64,000 nucleotides of DNA from Escherichia coli (GTDB lineage: Bacteria > Pseudomonadota > Gammaproteobacteria > Enterobacterales > Enterobacteriaceae). Shown here one piece after another: positions 59,305 through 64,000 of this stretch (position 1 is its first letter; every line of letters begins with the position of its first letter). Made by a program: the position numbers and the translations under genes. The notes below the pieces were generated by a model, which ran no database searches, had not been told where the DNA came from, and saw only the letters and a list, made by a program, of their open reading frames with translations. The DNA lies in contig NZ_AP027764.1 of NCBI RefSeq assembly GCF_036503815.1, forward strand, positions 4,650,001 through 4,714,000, in the 5' to 3' direction.

Positions 59305-60210
59305 TCAGATCCTTTTTACGCTGACGGTTTCTTTTTTCTTACGGCTCACCAGCGCCAGTGCCAGCACAATCAGCACAATGCCGCTACCTTCAACGGCCCC
59401 CGGATTTTCACCGAGCAGCCACCAGGAAAAGAGTACGCCGCAAACAGGAACTGCTAACGTGCTTAGGCTGGCGATACTGGCGGGTAAGTTTTTCAATACA
59501 AACAGCCATAAGCTCCAGGCCAGCGCTGTCGCCAGAATCGCACTGTAGGCCAGCGCCCAGAACACGGTGGGTTGCCAGTCAATTTCACGTTGCGGCACCA
59601 GTAAAGCGACCGCACTCATCACCAGCGCCGCATACAACATCTGCCAGGATGTTAACGACAATAAATCTACGCGCGGATGACGGGCGTAAAGGCGTTTAGC
59701 GACAATGGCACTCGCCCCCCAACTGACACCGGAGAGGATCGCCAGCATGGCGCTTTTCATCGAAGAGAAATTGAGTTGCCACGGCTGCAACACCAAAAAT
59801 AAGCCGAAAGCGGCAATCAGAATCGCCAAATATTGCCCGCGTCGCAGGCGTTCACCGAGAAACAACGCGGCGAAAATCACCACCCAGAATGGCATGGTAT
59901 AGCTCAGGATCGCCACCTTCCCCGCTCCGCCGCTCACCAGCGCCCACTGCGCCAGGCCAACCATCCCGCAGGTTTGTAACAGGGCAATGGCTAAGGTGTA
60001 TTTAAAGGGCGTCGGGCGCATTCCGCGACCACGTAATAAAAGGACGATGAATAAAACGAGAGCGCCGAAAATGCAGCGTAAAGCGGTAAAGTCGAAGGCA
60101 CCGATGTAGCTGGTGACTTGCTTCATGAAGATCCAGCTATAACTCCAGATAAGTGTGAGCACAACCAGGCCACTGATTGCCAGTGGGTTGCTCTTTCCTG
60201 CGGCAGACAT
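59305..60210 (-). CDS. yijE: EamA-family exporter YijE
   Basis: 301-residue membrane protein with ten hydrophobic segments forming two EamA halves (about 12-145 and 155-290). In E. coli YijE has been reported as a cystine exporter. Start chosen at ATG 60210 (MSAAGKSNP); an in-frame GTG further upstream (60243) lacks a ribosome site. It is transcribed in the same direction as katG, after the katG terminator. Confidence 0.9.
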   Translation of the reverse strand: MSAAGKSNPLAISGLVVLTLIWSYSWIFMKQVTSYIGAFDFTALRCIFGALVLFIVLLLRGRGMRPTPFKYTLAIALLQTCGMVGLAQWALVSGGAGKVAILSYTMPFWVVIFAALFLGERLRRGQYLAILIAAFGLFLVLQPWQLNFSSMKSAMLAILSGVSWGASAIVAKRLYARHPRVDLLSLTSWQMLYAALVMSAVALLVPQREIDWQPTVFWALAYSAILATALAWSLWLFVLKNLPASIASLSTLAVPVCGVLFSWWLLGENPGAVEGSGIVLIVLALALVSRKKKETVSVKRI

Positions 60211-60254
60211 GAGAGATCCAGTGTGTAGTTTTCCTGTGGACACTATACGCCGGT

Positions 60255-60294
60255 AAAAAAACTTCAGCGACTGCCAGACAGACAGTCGCTGAAG
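60255..60294 (-). terminator. katG terminator
   Basis: 12-bp perfect stem CTTCAGCGACTG with its complement, followed leftward by a run of seven T residues, about 10 bp past the katG stop. Confidence 0.92.
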
Positions 60295-60303
60295 AAGGTC
60301 AGA

Positions 60304-62484
60304 TTACAGCAGGTCGAAACGGTCGAGGTTCATCACTTTCACCCATGCCGCCACGAAGTCTTTAACAAATTTCTCGTGAGCATCACTGCTGGCATAAACT
60401 TCCGCCACCGCACGCAGGACTGAGTTAGAACCAAAGATCAGATCCGCACGGCTGGCCGTGTATTTCACTTCGCCGGTTTCACGGTCACGACCTTCGAACA
60501 GCTCTTTCGATTCGTCGGTCGCTTTCCACTCGTAACGCATATCCAGCAAGTTCACGAAGAAGTCATTGCTCAATACACCAACGCGGTCAGTGAAGACGCC
60601 ATTTTTGCTGCCATCGAAGTTGGCACCCAGTACACGCATCCCGCCCACCAGCGCGGTCATTTCCGGCGCGGTCAGCGTCAGTTGCTGGGCTTTATCAATC
60701 AGCAGTGACTCAGTGGTGGAAACATCCAGACGAGCGCGGTAGTTACGGAAACCGTCAGCAATCGGCTCCAACAGCTCAAACATTTCAATGTCAGTTTGAT
60801 CCTGACGCGCATCAACGCGACCCGGCGCAAACGGGACATGAATGCTCAAACCTGCGGCGCTTGCGGCTTTCTCTACGCCAACCACACCAGCCAGCACAAT
60901 GATATCCGCCAGCGAAGCTTTGCCAGACTCTTTCTGAATTTTCTCCAGAACTGGCAGAGCACGAACGGCTGCGGCGTTCACATCCCAGTCGCGCTGCGGC
61001 ATTAATGCCAGACGCGCACCGTTGGCACCACCACGTTTGTCGCCACCACGGAAGGTTGAAGCAGACGCCCAGGCCACCGACACCAGCTCACTAACAGACA
61101 GACCAGAATCCGCAATCGCGAATTTCAGATCGATAATATCCTGCTCGGTCGGGTTGTAGATCGGCTGCGGCAGCGGATCTTGCCAGATCAGATCTTCTTT
61201 CGGTACTTCCGGTCCGATGTAACGAGATTTCGGCCCCATATCCCTGTGCGTCAGTTTGAACCAGGCACGGGCAAAAGCTTCGTTGAACGCCTGCGGATCG
61301 TTGAGGAAGCGACGAGAGATCTTCTCGAACTCCGGATCAAAACGCAGCGTCAGGTCAGTCACCAGCATTGTCGGTTTACGTTTCTTCGACGGATCAAACG
61401 GATCCGGGATAATTTCCGGTGCGTCTACCGCTTCGAACTGGATTGCGCCAGCCGGGCTGCGAGTCTGTACCCACTCATATTTGAACAGGTTCTCGAAGAA
61501 ATAGTTGCTCCACTGGGTCGGTGTCTGGGTCCAGACCACTTCCAGACCAGAGGTGATGGCATCTGCGCCAACGCCGCTGCCGTAAGTGCTCGACCAGCCT
61601 AAACCTTGTTCTTCAATCGGTGCAGCTTCTGGATCAGGACCTACGTTTGATGTCGGACCGGCACCGTGGGTTTTACCCAACGTATGACCACCCGCAATCA
61701 GCGCCACGGTTTCTTCGTCGTTCATGCCCATGTTGCCGAAGGTCGCGCGGATAGCTGCTGCCGCAGAAAGCGGTTCGCCGCTGTGATCCGGGCCTTCCGG
61801 GTTAACGTAAATCAGGCCCATCTCGGTTGCGCCCAGCGGTGCTTTCGCCAGTGCTTCCGGATGACGGTGAGTCAGCCAGGCTTTTTCATCACCCCAGTTA
61901 ACGTCCAGATCCGGTTCCCAGACGTCTTCACGACCAGCACCAAAACCGAAGGTACGGAAGCCTGAGTTTTCCAGCGCCACGTTACCCGCGAGGATAAACA
62001 GGTCTGCCCAGGAGATTTTCTGACCATATTTCTGTTTGATTGGCCACAACAGACGACGCGCTTTATCGAGGCTGACGTTATCCGGCCATGAATTCAGCGG
62101 TGCAAAACGTTGCTGACCACGACCCGCGCCGCCGCGTCCGTCGATGGAACGGTAAGTACCCGCACCGTGCCAGGCCATACGAATAAACAGACCGGCGTAG
62201 CTGCCCCAGTCGGCGGGCCACCACGGTTGAGATTCTGTCAGCAGGGCTTTCAGATCTTTTTTCAGGCCGTAGTAATCTAATTTGCTGAATTCTTTGCGGT
62301 AGTCAAAGTCCTCACCCAGCGGGTTAGAACGATTAGAATGTTGGTTTAACAGGTCAACACGGAGTTGATTTGGCCACCAGTCGCGCGTGGTTGTGCCCCC
62401 ACCCGCGCTCTGGTCGTGACCGCCCTGATGGAACGGGCATTTGCCAGTGGCTGTCGTGTTATGGATATCGTCTGACGTGCTCAT
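60304..62484 (-). CDS. katG: Catalase-peroxidase KatG (HPI)
   Basis: Bifunctional heme catalase-peroxidase of 726 residues. Distal residues R102, W105 and H106 (FIRMAWHGAG) are in place; the Tyr in LIYVNPEG and the Met in FGNMGMN complete the Met-Tyr-Trp crosslink, and the proximal His is in GGHTLGKTHGAG. The protein has the usual duplicated N- and C-terminal domains. Start ATG 62484 (MSTSDD). It is one of the OxyR targets; the 327-bp upstream region has the OxyR-activated promoter. Confidence 0.99.
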   Translation of the reverse strand: MSTSDDIHNTTATGKCPFHQGGHDQSAGGGTTTRDWWPNQLRVDLLNQHSNRSNPLGEDFDYRKEFSKLDYYGLKKDLKALLTESQPWWPADWGSYAGLFIRMAWHGAGTYRSIDGRGGAGRGQQRFAPLNSWPDNVSLDKARRLLWPIKQKYGQKISWADLFILAGNVALENSGFRTFGFGAGREDVWEPDLDVNWGDEKAWLTHRHPEALAKAPLGATEMGLIYVNPEGPDHSGEPLSAAAAIRATFGNMGMNDEETVALIAGGHTLGKTHGAGPTSNVGPDPEAAPIEEQGLGWSSTYGSGVGADAITSGLEVVWTQTPTQWSNYFFENLFKYEWVQTRSPAGAIQFEAVDAPEIIPDPFDPSKKRKPTMLVTDLTLRFDPEFEKISRRFLNDPQAFNEAFARAWFKLTHRDMGPKSRYIGPEVPKEDLIWQDPLPQPIYNPTEQDIIDLKFAIADSGLSVSELVSVAWASASTFRGGDKRGGANGARLALMPQRDWDVNAAAVRALPVLEKIQKESGKASLADIIVLAGVVGVEKAASAAGLSIHVPFAPGRVDARQDQTDIEMFELLEPIADGFRNYRARLDVSTTESLLIDKAQQLTLTAPEMTALVGGMRVLGANFDGSKNGVFTDRVGVLSNDFFVNLLDMRYEWKATDESKELFEGRDRETGEVKYTASRADLIFGSNSVLRAVAEVYASSDAHEKFVKDFVAAWVKVMNLDRFDLL

Positions 62485-62811
62485 CAATGTGCTCCCCTCT
62501 ACAGTGTTACCGTTACGATACACAGCGTTAGAGAGAAGTTATAATTGAATTAATCCACGGATGCGATAGTTGAGATCTTACATATTGTTGGTTAAAGAGA
62601 TGTAGATCAAATTGATCGTAATTAAGACTTTTTGATTATGTCCGATTTCGGACAAATGCTTTATAAAAAAGGTTTTAGCTTCGTATTCTTCAAGAAATGA
62701 GGGAGAAAACAAGGCTGACTACCTTATTTTCTCACTCGCATTTCGAGGCAGCATTTTGTGCTCTGTTTAAAATTTGTGATCACAGTGTGATTTTCACAAA
62801 AGGCACACTAT
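62485..62811 (-). promoter_or_regulatory. katG upstream region
   Basis: 327 bp between katG and the end of metF, without a gene. AT-rich around 62570-62700. OxyR is known to bind just upstream of the katG start site; ATAG/CTAT-like half-sites occur near 62560-62570, but I could not place the sites with certainty. It also contains any metF terminator; no clear one was seen. Confidence 0.5.
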
Positions 62812-63702
62812 TTATAAACCAGGACGAACACCCAGCGTATGGCAAATCGCATAACTCATTTCAGCGCGGTTAAGCGTATAGAAGTGGAAATCTTTCACTC
62901 CTTCACGGCTTAAAATCTTCACCATATCCATGGCAATATTCGCGCCCACCAGCTTGCGGGTTTCAGCGTCGTCGTCCAGCCCGTCAAACATTTGCGCCAT
63001 CCACGCCGGAATACGCACGTTGGTCATGTCAGCGAATTTCTTCGCCTGTTTAAAGTTAGATACCGGCAAAATTCCCGGAATAATTTCCACATCAATACCC
63101 GCCGATACGCAGCGGTCACGAAAACGCAGGTAGCTTTCGACATCAAAGAAGAACTGAGTAATCGCGCGGTTGGCTCCGGCATCGACTTTGCGTTTCAGGT
63201 TGAGCAAATCCGCCTGAGCGCTTTTCGCTTCCGGATGTACTTCCGGATACGCCGCCACGGAGATATCGAAATCTGCCACTTCTTTTAACAGCGTCACCAG
63301 GTCAGAAGCATACATTTCCGGCTTACCGCTTCCCGGCGGCAGGTCGCCACGCAGCGCCACGATATGACGAATACCGTTATTCCAGTAGTCGCGTGCAATG
63401 GTGCGCAGCTCGTCGGGCGTCGCATCAATGCAAGTAAGATGCGGCGCCGCTTCCAGACCAGTGCGATCTTTAATGCCTTTAATAATGCTGTGCGTACGGT
63501 CGCGCTCGCCGGAGTTCGCGCCATAGGTCACCGATACAAACTTCGGTTTCAGACTGCTAAGGCGATCGATGGAGTTCCACAGGGTCTGCTCCATTTCACT
63601 GGTACGCGGCGGGAAAAACTCGAACGAAACGTTAATCTGCCCCTGGACTTCTGCCAGACTCTGATTCAGGGCATCCCGCTGGCTGGCGTGAAAAAAGCTC
63701 AT
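62812..63702 (-). CDS. metF: 5,10-methylenetetrahydrofolate reductase MetF
   Basis: FAD enzyme, 296 residues, reducing methylene-THF to methyl-THF with NADH for methionine synthesis. (alpha/beta)8 barrel; the FAD and folate site segments SFEFFPPRTSEME (near 26), VTYGANSGERDRT and HIVALRGDLPPGSG are visible. It is single and transcribed leftward from a MetJ-regulated promoter, 109 bp after which katG's upstream region begins. Confidence 0.98.
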   Translation of the reverse strand: MSFFHASQRDALNQSLAEVQGQINVSFEFFPPRTSEMEQTLWNSIDRLSSLKPKFVSVTYGANSGERDRTHSIIKGIKDRTGLEAAPHLTCIDATPDELRTIARDYWNNGIRHIVALRGDLPPGSGKPEMYASDLVTLLKEVADFDISVAAYPEVHPEAKSAQADLLNLKRKVDAGANRAITQFFFDVESYLRFRDRCVSAGIDVEIIPGILPVSNFKQAKKFADMTNVRIPAWMAQMFDGLDDDAETRKLVGANIAMDMVKILSREGVKDFHFYTLNRAEMSYAICHTLGVRPGL

Positions 63703-63741
63703 ACCTTACCTCATCAATCGCTTGTAGTTATATGTTGTGTT

Positions 63742-63781
63742 GTGCACATCTATCCGTTTAGACGTCCAGATGTAAAGATGA
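63742..63781 (-). promoter_or_regulatory. MetJ operator of metF
   Basis: Consecutive 8-bp met boxes resembling AGACGTCT: read leftward ACATCTGG, ACGTCTAA, ACGGATAG, ATGTGCAC (63742-63773), with a possible fifth box to 63781. It overlaps the region about 40-80 bp upstream of the metF start, as in E. coli where MetJ with SAM represses metF. Confidence 0.82.
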
Positions 63782-64000
63782 AGGAAAAGCTGAAGGGCGT
63801 CAACCGAAAAATGACCAATGATGGTGAGGAAAAATCAGGGAAGATGAAAAAAACTCATCTTAATTAGAGGTAATAAAGAGATTTCTTTATAGCGCAATCA
63901 ACCTCACTCGTTTTGACTGATATACAGGCAACACAACGGCACCTGTTCTCATTCGAAAAACAACGCCCTGCCACCGGATGGTGATGCTAAAGCATCTGAT
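63782..64000. other. Right-hand end of window, no gene
   Basis: 219 bp upstream of the metF operator without a supported reading frame. In K-12 this is the spacer before metL. A weak REP-like piece (CACCGGATGGTGATGC, 63975-63990) lies near the end but is incomplete. The metL stop should be just outside. Confidence 0.6.

Noticed and set aside
60304..62484. Isoniazid-relevant or other inactivating changes in KatG
   Set aside because: Checked R102, W105, H106 and the crosslink region; all wild type.

Overview
The window is chromosomal DNA of Escherichia coli, or a very close Escherichia/Shigella relative, but not K-12. Nearly every protein matches, from memory, its K-12 counterpart at almost full length, and gene order follows the 89-90 min region of K-12 (thiCEFSGH, rpoCB, ribosomal proteins, rrnB, murI, btuB, oxyR, arg cluster, ppc, frw, katG, metF). 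Differences from K-12 include a two-gene insertion between oxyS and argH, no htrC/yjaZ between thiH and rpoC, one rather than two terminators after rrnB, a shorter FrwC and a diverged ThiS.

Layout. 1-4.02 kb: tail of thiC and all of thiEFSGH, rightward and overlapping. 4.26-18.45 kb, leftward: a tRNA-thrU/tyrU/glyT/thrT-tufB operon, secE-nusG, rplKA, rplJL and rpoBC, with an ERIC repeat in the rplJ leader. 18.8-21.8 kb: coaA (rightward) facing birA-murB. 21.9-27.35 kb: a complete rRNA operon (16S, tRNA-Glu, 23S, 5S), leftward, with tandem promoters and boxA. 27.4-30.3 kb: murI and btuB, with a cobalamin riboswitch. 30.4-35.4 kb: trmA, fabR-yijD, sthA, oxyR and the sRNA OxyS. 35.4-38.0 kb: the inserted pair, a mannonate-dehydratase-family enzyme and an MFS acid-sugar transporter. 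38.5-43.0 kb: argE and argCBH diverging from a shared ArgR operator. 43.3-48.9 kb: ppc, eptC and yijO. 48.9-58.4 kb: an anaerobic sugar module, leftward frwC-frwB-pflD-pflC-frwD and divergent frwA-fsaB-gldA. 58.7-63.7 kb: yijF, yijE, katG and metF; the metF promoter region carries MetJ-type boxes.

How genes work together. The left third makes translation and transcription machinery. oxyR, oxyS and katG form a peroxide response. The arg genes make arginine. The frw/pflDC/fsaB/gldA set fits a published radical-based route (anhydroglycolysis): PTS import of an anhydrohexitol as its 6-phosphate, glycyl-radical ring opening, aldol cleavage to glyceraldehyde-3-P and hydroxyacetone, then reduction to 1,2-propanediol. 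The inserted manD-MFS pair looks like an accessory route that takes up an aldonate and converts it to 2-keto-3-deoxygluconate for the Entner-Doudoroff pathway. No phage, insertion sequence, CRISPR array or clearly foreign system was seen. Comparisons with K-12 are from memory and were not run as alignments.
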